From Cunninghamella blakesleeana (lineage: Eukaryota; Mucoromycota; Mucoromycetes; Mucorales; Cunninghamellaceae), in the NCBI GenBank assembly GCA_017871115.1, contig JAFCIZ010000001.1:1159501-1223500 (forward strand): a DNA stretch of 64,000 nt. Reading direction: 5' to 3'. The translations under genes were made by a program, and so were the position numbers. Under the pieces are notes generated by a model. The model made no database searches. It was not told the origin of the DNA and saw only the letters and a list, made by a program, of their open reading frames with translations. How positions within the stretch are numbered: position 1 is the stretch's first letter; every line of letters begins with the position of its first letter. Shown here piece by piece: positions 25,203 through 34,800 of the stretch.

Positions 25203-28200
25203 TTAGTAGCCTAGTCTTGAAAGAAAATCGGCAGCTTCTTGTTTTCTTCCAGCCCTATATTTGATTTCAAATTCATAATCGGCCAAATATGTGATCCATC
25301 TTGCAACAATTCCAGTAGCTTTTGGCGATTCAATTAACCATTTTAGCGGCGAATGATCAGATATAACAGTAAACTTCTTTCCCAATAAATACGGTCTGAA
25401 TATTTGTAAACTCCATACCAAAGCAAGACATTCTAATTTAGTAGCACCATAGTTTAATTCATTATTCTTCAATCCTCTACTAGCAAATATTATTGGATGT
25501 TCACGACCATCATCATCTAGTTGTGTTAATATAGAACCTAATCCTAGTTGTGAAGCATCGCATACAACAATGAATGGTTTATCAAAATCAGGTCTTCTTA
25601 ATATTGGAGCATTGATTAGATTTTCCTTTAATTTTTCAAAAGCTTTTGTTGTATCTTCTGTCCATGGTATTCTCTTTTTGGTTTTTGTTTGATCATGTAA
25701 TGGCCTAGCAGTAGCAGCAAATCCTTTTACAAATCTTCTGTAATAAGAAGCTAAACCTAAGAAGCCTCTAACTTGTTTAATTGTTTTTGGTATTGGATAA
25801 TCTTTAACCTTTGCAATTTTATCTGGATCTGTCTTGATTCCTTCAGCAGTTATTATGTAGCCTAAAAATTTTAATTCATCTTTAAAGAATATACACTTTT
25901 CAATATTAAACACCAATCCACCTCTTCTAGTGTATTCAAATAATCTTTCCAAGTCAATTAGGTGTTGATCCAAGTTTTTAGAATGTACATTAAGATCATC
26001 AATAAATGCAACTAGATTACTATGCAGCAAATCTTTATAACAGATATCAATTAATCTTTGGAAGGTAGCAGGACTATTCACCAATCCCATTGGCAGCATT
26101 TCGTATTGATAAGTACCAAATTTAGTTGTAAAGCCAGTTAATTCTTTACTTGATTCTTTTAATGGAACTTGATGGAAACCAGATCTTAAATCCAAAGCAG
26201 AAAATATTTTTGATTTTCCAAGTTCATCAATTAAATCATCAATACGTGGTAGTGGATATGAATCAACCTTTGTATGTGTATTCAGTTTACGATAGTCAAC
26301 TACCATACGATATTCACCATTCTTCTTTTTGACTAAGATAATTGGTGCAGTAAAAGGAGAATTTGAAGGTTTTATAATTCCCAATTCACAAAGACGGTTT
26401 AATTCATTCTTCAAATATTCTTGTTCACTTGGTCCCAATCTATATGGTCTATGTCTGATAGGTAATGTATTTTCTTTTAATATTATTTCATGTTCGATTA
26501 ATGTAGTTTTTCCCATTTTATCATTATTCCAATCAAAGATATCTTGATAGTGGTGTATTAATTTATAAAATTTCTTTTTGTATTCTTCAGGTATGTCACC
26601 CATTTGGATTTTTCCTTTTATATTTGGATCAAGAATAATTTCTTCAGTATCATCTTCCAGCAGAGAAGGTGGTAATTCTCTATAGTGGTCTTCAAAATCA
26701 TAACCAGTATATTCGACATATGGATCCTTTTGTATTGGAAATTGTTTCCTATTTATGAATTCACCTAGTATGTTGTTTGGCGGTATTTCCATCATGTCTT
26801 CAGTTTTATTTATAATTTCCAAGATTACATCAAAGTCTTCGTGCTTGTCCAAAAATTCGTCAAGATGTTTAAAATGTGGAACAATTATATTTTCATCAAT
26901 AGCATAGTTGATTTGACAAATATGGTAAGGTGGTATTGATAAACCAGTACTTCCACTTAATATCATCATAGTACCTTCATCTTTATTTGGACGTGTTTGG
27001 ATTACTGGACTTTTTGCATGATCATCCATTAAATAAAAGTCTTCATCATCTTGTACAGCATCTTCTTCATTGCTATCAGTAGAATCTCCATCATCAGTAG
27101 AATCTTCATCATTAGAATCAGTATCATCTTCTGAATCACTAGCACTTGATATATTTTCAGCTACATCTTCACCTTGCGGCTGTTCCAATTCATATCTTGC
27201 ATTTGTAACACGTTGGTATGTATATGGACGTTCATTTGATTTTATATATGTAATTGGAATTTCTTGTGTACGACGTTTATAAGTCACCTTTAAAGTACCC
27301 GTTTTAAAGTTAATCACCGCTTGTGCATGATCCAACCAGCTAGTACCTAACACTATATGTGGTGGACACTTTGGTAATACTTCAACATCAATTGGTATAG
27401 TCAATCCTTTACCAACAGTAATAGGAACATCATGAATTACACCTAACGCAGGTTGTTTAGTACCATTTCCCATTACAAAAATACTTGTAGATGGTGCATC
27501 AATTTCTAGATCTAATGATTTCATCATTGCCCTGGACATACAAGCTCTTGCAGCTCCACAATCAATTAATCCAGTAACCTTTACATCATTCACCATTATA
27601 TCGGCATATGCAGCGGTAGTTACAACATCACTATTATCAATAGAATTTAATTGTACATCTTTTTCTTTACCTTTATCAATTGGTCTTTTTATTCTTGATT
27701 GTCTACAAGCTGTAATCAATTCTCTTCTTAATGGAGCAGATATAGTTATAAGATCACCAACATTAATATTAGCTTTTTGATGTAATGTATCTTCAGAAAT
27801 ATTATAATTTATTGATAATGGTTGTGATTTCCTTTTTGGTGTCTTCTTCTTTTTATCCACAGGTGGTTCTTGAATGGATACTTTTTTCCTTTTATCATTT
27901 ATTATTTGTACTTCTTCCATCATATCATTATTATTTGATTTAGAAGGTTCAGCTACATCTTGATTTGGATGCTGTGAAAATACGTTTTGGAAAAATGGAT
28001 TATTTTGTGGTGGAACATGTGTATGATCACGAATATCTTGTTGTATTTGTTGTGGAATAGATTTTGTAGCAGCTGCTGATGTACTTGGTTTTTCTATAAT
28101 CTTCCTTGTACGTGGTTTTCTTATTGCTTTTTCAACAACTGGTGGTTTTGGATTTGCAGCAACATTAAAATCACAATCATTGATTTCTTGATCACTATCT

Positions 28201-28448
28201 AATATATTTTGAAGATAATAATGATTTTGTGCTGATAAATAATCATTATGGTTGTCCATTATGTTATGTGGAACGTAAGTAGTGGGATTATAATTTCGTG
28301 TATTTAAGTTGTCATTATTTGGTGTATTATAGTTGTGATATTTATTAATATTATTTTCTTGATATAGTTGATTATTATTTGGATGGATGGATTTTGTAAT
28401 AGGGATTCCCAATTGACCATCTGTTACAATTGCCCTATTTAGTTTTTT
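25203..28448 (-). CDS. Element A Pol: protease, reverse transcriptase, RNase H
   Basis: The frame from the slippery site (28442-28448) to the stop at 25203 covers about 1,080 codons; the first ATG is at 28412. Frame sequence upstream of that ATG (NRAIVTDGQL) matches the fused gag-pol of C (DRAIASNGQL), which shows that translation enters by -1 frameshift. Domains in order: an Asn-rich linker, a retropepsin-like domain with LIDCG where DTG/DSG is usual, RT with FIDDLNV (YxDD box) and LPMGLVNSPATF, and RNase H with Asp in VVCDAS, Glu in KLECLAL and Asp in ISDHSPL. It ends AADFLSRLGY without integrase. The protein is nearly identical to that of B. Confidence 0.93.
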   Translation of the reverse strand, partial: KKLNRAIVTDGQLGIPITKSIHPNNNQLYQENNINKYHNYNTPNNDNLNTRNYNPTTYVPHNIMDNHNDYLSAQNHYYLQNILDSDQEINDCDFNVAANPKPPVVEKAIRKPRTRKIIEKPSTSAAATKSIPQQIQQDIRDHTHVPPQNNPFFQNVFSQHPNQDVAEPSKSNNNDMMEEVQIINDKRKKVSIQEPPVDKKKKTPKRKSQPLSINYNISEDTLHQKANINVGDLITISAPLRRELITACRQSRIKRPIDKGKEKDVQLNSIDNSDVVTTAAYADIMVNDVKVTGLIDCGAARACMSRAMMKSLDLEIDAPSTSIFVMGNGTKQPALGVIHDVPITVGKGLTIPIDVEVLPKCPPHIVLGTSWLDHAQAVINFKTGTLKVTYKRRTQEIPITYIKSNERPYTYQRVTNARYELEQPQGEDVAENISSASDSEDDTDSNDEDSTDDGDSTDSNEEDAVQDDEDFYLMDDHAKSPVIQTRPNKDEGTMMILSGSTGLSIPPYHICQINYAIDENIIVPHFKHLDEFLDKHEDFDVILEIINKTEDMMEIPPNNILGEFINRKQFPIQKDPYVEYTGYDFEDHYRELPPSLLEDDTEEIILDPNIKGKIQMGDIPEEYKKKFYKLIHHYQDIFDWNNDKMGKTTLIEHEIILKENTLPIRHRPYRLGPSEQEYLKNELNRLCELGIIKPSNSPFTAPIILVKKKNGEYRMVVDYRKLNTHTKVDSYPLPRIDDLIDELGKSKIFSALDLRSGFHQVPLKESSKELTGFTTKFGTYQYEMLPMGLVNSPATFQRLIDICYKDLLHSNLVAFIDDLNVHSKNLDQHLIDLERLFEYTRRGGLVFNIEKCIFFKDELKFLGYIITAEGIKTDPDKIAKVKDYPIPKTIKQVRGFLGLASYYRRFVKGFAATARPLHDQTKTKKRIPWTEDTTKAFEKLKENLINAPILRRPDFDKPFIVVCDASQLGLGSILTQLDDDGREHPIIFASRGLKNNELNYGATKLECLALVWSLQIFRPYLLGKKFTVISDHSPLKWLIESPKATGIVARWITYLADYEFEIKYRAGRKQEAADFLSRLGY

Positions 28449-29560
28449 GAACCATTAACTGGTGTGTTGTTTTGATTATTATTTGGTGGATTATTATAAT
28501 TATTTTGTTGTGGATAGTTATATTGTGGATTATAATTATTATTATTATGCATTTGATTTCCTTGGTAATAATAATCTCTGTTGTTATAATTATCTTCAGG
28601 TAAATATTGATTGTTATAATTATGATTATTGTTGTTGTTATTATTATTATTATATTGACGATAATTGTTATACTGATTATTTCTGTATTTTTGATTATTA
28701 TTTCTGTTGTAATTATTAGGTCCATTATATGTTTGGTTGTTACGAGTATTATTGTTGTTGTTTCTTTGGTTATTGTACGAACCTCTTTTGTCTTCCAATT
28801 TGGTGTTTATCAATTTTTCCATATGACCTAAAAGTTTTTGCATGAATGCAGATTCTCCATCAACATGTTCAGCTGTATTTAATGATATATTGCCATTATG
28901 ATCACCATAATTATTATTTGACTTCTTTTTATGGCCTCCAGCAAATCTATTAGCATTGGTAAGATTACATACAGATGGTAATGATTGTATATGTCTTGTC
29001 TTCCACCAATTTTCAGCATAGTTATACCATTGATTCAATGTTTCAGCACCTTGATCCATACAGTGTATTCTGATTTCTTCTTTTAAACCAGCACGGAATC
29101 TCATCAATATAATATGGTCATCCTTCAATTGTGCCAATCTTGCCATTTCTTGGATACGTGCCAAAAAGTTCTTTGGTCTTTCGTCATTGCCTTGTTTAAT
29201 AGTACCAAGTGCAATTTCGTATGATAATATCAATTCTTTGGTGACATACTTTTCCCTTAAAGCATTCATCAATTTTTGATAATCATTAGCCATATTAGGA
29301 TCTTGTTCTAATTGTTCAAAATAGAATTCAGCAGGACCAGACAATTGCACCTTCAAGATAATTGCCCTTCTATCCATACCAACTCTAGATAATTTAAAAT
29401 AATTTTCCAAGGACTTTTCAAAATAACGAAAGTCTTCGTCATCAGAACCTGAAAAAGTTAAAAGATTAAGCTTCAGCTTAGCAGCAAGGTTAGGATCATG
29501 GTGATGATCATGATTTTCCAACGCGGTTTGCTCGATACTTGATTTTTGTGGATTTTCCAT
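28439..29560 (-). CDS. Element A Gag
   Basis: 373 residues starting MENPQKSSIEQ. The capsid-like core (LNLLTFSGSDDEDFRYFEKSLENYF, then FYFEQLEQDP and MARLAQLKDDHIILMRFRAGL) fits Retrotrans_gag. The C-terminal 120 residues are Asn/Tyr/Arg/Gln-rich and have no CCHC zinc knuckle, so RNA binding may depend on the basic Asn-rich tail. The stop TAA directly follows an A AAA AAC heptamer, allowing a minority of ribosomes to enter Pol. Confidence 0.9.
   Translation of the reverse strand: MENPQKSSIEQTALENHDHHHDPNLAAKLKLNLLTFSGSDDEDFRYFEKSLENYFKLSRVGMDRRAIILKVQLSGPAEFYFEQLEQDPNMANDYQKLMNALREKYVTKELILSYEIALGTIKQGNDERPKNFLARIQEMARLAQLKDDHIILMRFRAGLKEEIRIHCMDQGAETLNQWYNYAENWWKTRHIQSLPSVCNLTNANRFAGGHKKKSNNNYGDHNGNISLNTAEHVDGESAFMQKLLGHMEKLINTKLEDKRGSYNNQRNNNNNTRNNQTYNGPNNYNRNNNQKYRNNQYNNYRQYNNNNNNNNNHNYNNQYLPEDNYNNRDYYYQGNQMHNNNNYNPQYNYPQQNNYNNPPNNNQNNTPVNGSKN
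28442..28448 (-). promoter_or_regulatory. -1 ribosomal frameshift slippery site (element A gag/pol)
   Basis: The sense strand reads A AAA AAC in the gag frame, followed at once by the gag stop TAA. Slipping back one base gives AAA AAA CTA AAT and enters the Pol frame. This is the canonical X XXY YYZ heptamer. Confidence 0.8.
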
Positions 29561-29710
29561 TGGAATATAAAGATAAGTTTTTGAAATAGGATGATAAAGT
29601 TTGTGTATTTTTAAAGTAGTTGTTTAACTTGAATTTAAGTATTCTTGATTATATTCTTTTATAGATTTAGTTATTCCTTGATAATTAGTGTTTCCCCGGT
29701 TTTTAGTATT

Positions 29711-29730
29711 ATCCCCGCCAGTGAGCACCA
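29711..29730 (-). other. Primer-binding site of element A
   Basis: The sense strand reads TGGTGCTCACTGGCGGGGAT, five bases inside the 5' LTR end. It should pair with the 3' end of a tRNA ending AGTGAGC-A-CCA; I cannot name that tRNA. Confidence 0.75.
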
Positions 29731-29735
29731 AAATA

Positions 29736-30464
29736 TGTTGTGTAAATTTTTGGTTGTTTGAAAAATAGAATTTCCTTTTATAGTTTTGGAAAGTAGATAG
29801 CTTTGTAGTTTAGTTTAGTTGTCAGTGAGCACCAGTATCTTGTTTTATAAGTAGATACAACTTAGTTTAGATTGATAGTTTAAAATAAAAATAAAATAAT
29901 AAAATAAAATAAAATAAAATAAATTATATAATCGGATAAAGATCAACAATTATATAGACAAAATAATGAAATTAAAGTAAAATAAATATAATATCGGATA
30001 AAGATCAACGATTATTATAATAATATAATATAAAATAATATTGGATAGTAATCAACAATATTAATATAAAGCAAATATAATCTTTAGCTAAAAAGATGAG
30101 TTAAGAGAATTTAATATATATAAATCTTTATTTCAAATTAACTGAATATTAACTTCGTATTAACTGATTTTTTCAAATAAAATAAAATTTCGCTCCTTTA
30201 TATATAAAAATGATCTGAATTCAAACCCAGATTGGTAGGTAAGTTATAAAGACCATTATAACAAGGAGGAGTATAAATTGATAAAGTTATAAAAGATAAA
30301 ATAAATAAATATATATAAAATTATGAAATACTATTGGATAAAATATAAAGTTAATATATATATATATGCATATATTTATATATGCAAAAACACTTGTTTA
30401 AAAATATATTTAAAAATTATTTTTAGGATTATTTAGGTATGATAAGTTCAACCATACCATAACA
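29736..30464 (-). repeat. Element A 5' LTR
   Basis: 729 bp, same as the 3' LTR where compared. The internal PBS-like motif is at 29823-29834, 87 bp from the LTR end. Confidence 0.92.
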
Positions 30465-30468
30465 GTTG

Positions 30469-31098
30469 TGTAAATTTTTGGTTGTTTGAAAAGTAGAATT
30501 TCCTTTTATAGTTTTGGAAAGTAGATAGTTTTGTAGTTTAGTTTAGTCGTCAGTGAGCACCAGTATCTTGTTTTATAAGTAGATACAACTTAGTTTAGAT
30601 TGATAGTTTAAAATAAAAATAAAATAATAAAATAAAATAAAATAAATTATATAATTGGATAAAGATCAACAATTATATAGACAAAATAATAAAATTAAAA
30701 TAAAATAAATATAATATCGGATAAAGATCAACGATTATTATAATAATATAATATAAAATAATATTGGATAGTAATCAACAATATTAATATAAAATAAATA
30801 TAATCTTTAGCTAAAAAGATGAGTTAAGAGAATTTAATATATAAAAATCTTTATTTCAAATTAACTGATTTTTCAAAAATAAAAATAAAAATGTCGAGTA
30901 TTTATACTATTTTTTAGAAATAAGGTTTGACTTTTTATCTTCTGAGAGAAGGTAAAAGTATAGAACTTTTTATCTTCCAAGAGAAAGTAAAAGTAATATA
31001 TAAACTTTTTATCTTCCCATGAAAGGTAAAAGTATAAAATAAGGTTTAAAATTTAAACACCGTTTTTGAAGTGATCCAAACGAATCCACTTCATAACA
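30469..31098 (-). repeat. Element B 3' LTR, main piece
   Basis: Completes the 635-bp LTR with 22230-22234. Its first about 400 bp match A's LTR; the U3 part (30880-31098) is different and holds three tandem imperfect palindromes at 30930-31034. The ORF4 stop (31053) lies inside. Confidence 0.9.
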
Positions 31099-31670
31099 TC
31101 ATCCCACCAGGAATGAGATGGACCTCCATCTTTTCTTGTCCACTTGTCTTTGGCATTCGTCTTTTTGATAATTTCATTTTTAAAATCTTGATACCCCAGA
31201 CCTTGAAATAATTCTTCCAATATCTTTCTTCTTTTTCCATAATAAATTTTCTTTTCAGAAAGCGTGTTTGGTTTCTTGAGCGTTTCATGGATATATTGCA
31301 AGGCATCAGGAATGATAATATTGTCTAACAAATTTTCCTTTTTCCATTTGTTGTCCAATTCAGCGATACAAAGGTTAACAAACTTATTAAAATTGTTCTT
31401 GATTTGTATTTTTAAATGGTCTTCCATCGTAAAATCATTATTTAGCCATAGCATCATTTCAGGCGTGAAGATGCTATTCATTATTTGCATATCACCATTT
31501 GGCATGGAAGTATCGCTATTGTTTATTTCCATATTAAGAAGATTATCAATATCTTGTTTCAAAAATTCATTTAAGAAATCTTGATTCGTATCCATAGCTT
31601 CGGCCATATATCCAGAATCACAATCCATGGTTTCGAGGTTTAAATCAAAGATATTTGAGAGAGTGTTCAT
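31053..31670 (-). CDS. Element B ORF4, accessory protein
   Basis: 205 residues, homologous to A's ORF4 but much more diverged than the pol genes: FTPEMMLWLNND, KIQIKNNF, WKKENLLDNIIIP, YIHETLKKPN, RRKILEELF, KDKWTRKDGGPS and SHSWWDDVMKWI. The N-terminus is acidic (four Asp in the first 30 residues). No signal peptide or membrane segment. The polypurine tract and LTR start encode the end. It persists although B has lost integrase. Function unknown. Confidence 0.75.
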   Translation of the reverse strand: MNTLSNIFDLNLETMDCDSGYMAEAMDTNQDFLNEFLKQDIDNLLNMEINNSDTSMPNGDMQIMNSIFTPEMMLWLNNDFTMEDHLKIQIKNNFNKFVNLCIAELDNKWKKENLLDNIIIPDALQYIHETLKKPNTLSEKKIYYGKRRKILEELFQGLGYQDFKNEIIKKTNAKDKWTRKDGGPSHSWWDDVMKWIRLDHFKNGV

Positions 31671-31809
31671 GTTGAAGAGATAAAAGTTATTATTATTATT
31701 TATAATTTTTTTTTTTTTTCAAAATTTTCCTTATTTATAGTTTTTTTTTTTTCGGAATTTTAAATATATATATAAAGTTTTTCTTTTTTTTTTTTTTCTT
31801 TTTCCCATA

Positions 31810-31855
<46 letters not shown>

Positions 31856-31887
31856 TATATGTATTTATATTTATGCATTTTGTTATT
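31671..31887. repeat. Poly(T)-rich deletion junction in element B
   Basis: The left part (around 31754-31810) matches A's integrase-ORF4 spacer, the right part (31850-31887) matches A's RT-integrase spacer, and a run of about 38 T joins them. The integrase ORF has been lost between the two. Confidence 0.8.
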
Positions 31888-34800
31888 TTAGTAGCCTAGC
31901 CTTGAAAGAAAATCAGCAGCTTCTTGTTTTCTTCCAGCTCTATATTTGATTTCAAATTCATAATCGGCTAAATATGTGATCCATCTTGCAACAATTCCAG
32001 TAACTTTTGGTGATTCAATTAACCATCTTAACGGCGAATGATCAGATATAACAGTAAACTTCTTTCCCAATAAATACGGTCTGAATATTTGTAAACTCCA
32101 TACCAAAGCAAGACATTCTAATTTAGTAGCACCATAGTTTAATTCACTATTCTTCAATCCTCTACTAGCAAATATTATTGGATGTTCACGACCATCATCA
32201 TCTAGTTGTGTTAATATAGAACCTAATCCTAGTTGTGAAGCATCGCATACAACAATGAATGGTTTATCAAAATCAGGTCTTCTTAATATTGGAGCATTGA
32301 TTAGATTTTCCTTTAATTTTTCAAAAGCTTTTGTTGTATCTTCTGTCCATGGTATTCTCTTTTTGGTTTTTGTTTGCTCATGTAATGGCCTAGCAGTAGC
32401 AGCAAATCCTTTTACAAATCTTCTGTAATATGAAGCTAAACCTAAGAAGCCTCTAACTTGTTTAATTGTTTTTGGTATTGGATAATCTTTAACCTTTGCA
32501 ATTTTATCTGGATCAGTCTTGATTCCTTCAGCAGTTATTATGTAGCCTAAAAATTTTAATTCATCTTTAAAGAATATACACTTTTCAATATTAAACACCA
32601 ATCCACCTCTTCTAGTATATTCGAATAATCTTTCCAAGTCAATTAGGTGTTGATCCAAGTTTTTAGAATGTACATTAAGATCATCAATAAATGCAACTAG
32701 ATTACTATGCAGCAAATCTTTATAACAGATATCAATTAATCTTTGGAAGGTAGCAGGACTATTCACCAATCCCATTGGCAGCATTTCATATTGATAAGTA
32801 CCAAATTTAGTTGTAAAGCCAGTTAATTCTTTACTTGATTCTTTTAATGGAACTTGATGGAAACCAGATCTTAAATCCAAAGCAGAAAATATTTTTGATT
32901 TTCCAAGTTCGTCAATTAGATCATCAATACGTGGTAGTGGATATGAATCAACTTTTGTATGTGTATTCAGTTTACGATAGTCAACTACCATACGATATTC
33001 ACCATTCTTCTTTTTGACTAAAATAATTGGTGCAGTAAAAGGAGAATTTGAAGGTTTTATAATTCCCAATTCACAAAGACGGTCTAATTCATTCTTCAAA
33101 TATTCTTGTTCACTTGGTCCCAATCTATATGGTCTGTGTCTGATAGGTAATGTATTTTCTTTTAATATTATTTCGTGTTCTATTAATGTAGTTTTTCCCA
33201 TTTTATCATTATTCCAATCAAAGATATCTTGATAGTGGTGTATTAATTTATAAAACTTCTTTTTATATTCTTCAGGTATATCACCCATTTGGATTTTTCC
33301 TTTTATATTAGGATCAAGAATAATTTCTTCAGTATCATCTTCCAGCAGAGAAGGTGGTAATTCTCTATAGTGGTCTTCAAAATCATAACCAGTATATTCG
33401 ACATATGGATCCTTTTGTATTGGAAATTGTTTCCTATTTATGAATTCACCTAGTATGTTGTTTGGCGGTATTTCCATCATGTCTTCAGTTTTATTTATAA
33501 TTTCCAAGATTACATCAAAGTCTTCGTGCTTGTCCAAAAATTCGTCAAGACGTTTAAAATATGGAACAATTATATTTTCATCAATCGCATAGTTGATTTG
33601 ACAAATATGATAAGGTGGTATTGATAAACCAGTATTTCCACTTAATATCATCATAGTACCTTCATCTTTATTTGGACGTGTTTGGATTACTGGACTTTTT
33701 TCATGATCATCCATTAGATAAAAGTCTTCATCATCTTGTACAGCATCTTCTTCATTACTATCAGTAGATTCTTCGTCATCAATCGAATCTTCATCATTAG
33801 AATCAGTATCATCTTCAGATTCACTAGTATTTGATAGATTTTCAGCTACTTCTTCACCTTGTGGCTGTTCCAATTCATATTTAACATTTGTAACACGTTG
33901 ATATGTATATGGACGTTCATTTGTTTTTATATATGTAATTGGAATTTCTTGTGTACGACGTTTATAAGTCACCTTTAAGGTACCTGTTTTAAAGTTTATT
34001 ACTGCTTGTGCATGATCCAACCAACTAGTACCTAACACTATATGTTGTGGACACTTTGGTAATACTTCAACATCAATTGGTATAGTTAACCCTTCACCAA
34101 CAGTAATAGGAACATCATGAATTACACCTAGTGCAGGTTGTTTAGTACCATTTCCCATTACAAAAATACTTGTAGATGGTGCATCAATTTCTAAATCTAA
34201 TGATTTCATCATTGCCCTGGACATACAAGCTCTTGCAGCACCACAATCAATTAATCCAGTAACTTTTACATCATTCACCATTATATCGGCATATGCAGCG
34301 GTAGTTACAACATCACTATTATCAATAGAATTTAATTGTACATCTTTTTCTTTACCTTTATCAATTGGTCTTTTTATTCTTGATTGTCTACAAGCTGTAA
34401 TCAATTCTCTTCTTAATGGAGCAGATATAGTTATAAGATCACCAACATTAATATTAGCCTTTTGATGTAATATATCTTCAGAAATATTATAATTTATTGG
34501 TAATGGTTGTGATTTTCTTTTTGGTTTCTTTTTATCAACAGGTGGTTCTTGAATGGATACTTTTTTCCTTTTATCATTTATTACTTGTACTTCTTCCATC
34601 ATATCTTTATTATTTGATTTAGAAGGTTCAGCTACATCTTGATTTGGATGCTGTGAAAATACGTTTTGGAAAAATGGATTATTTTGTGGTGGAACATGTG
34701 TATGATCACGAATATCTTGTTGTACTTGTTGTGGAATAGATTTTGTAGCAGCTGCTGATGTACTTGGTTTTTCTATAGTCTTCCTTGTACGTGGTTTTCT

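Larger units (their letters stand above)
22235..30464 (-). mobile_element. Gypsy element A, apparently intact
   Basis: 8,230-bp element inserted one base into B's 3' LTR. LTRs of 729 bp at 22235-22963 and 29736-30464, both TGTTGTGTAAA...ACCATAACA, look the same. Target duplication GTTG at 22231-22234 and 30465-30468. All four ORFs (gag, pol, integrase, ORF4) are open, so this is the best candidate for an active copy. Confidence 0.92.

Noticed and set aside
28462..28831. Plus-strand Tyr/Cys/Ile-rich ORFs opposite the Gag tails of A and B (also 35141-35410 and 43270-43540)
   Set aside because: Shadows of the Asn codon runs (AAT/AAC) of Gag on the other strand.
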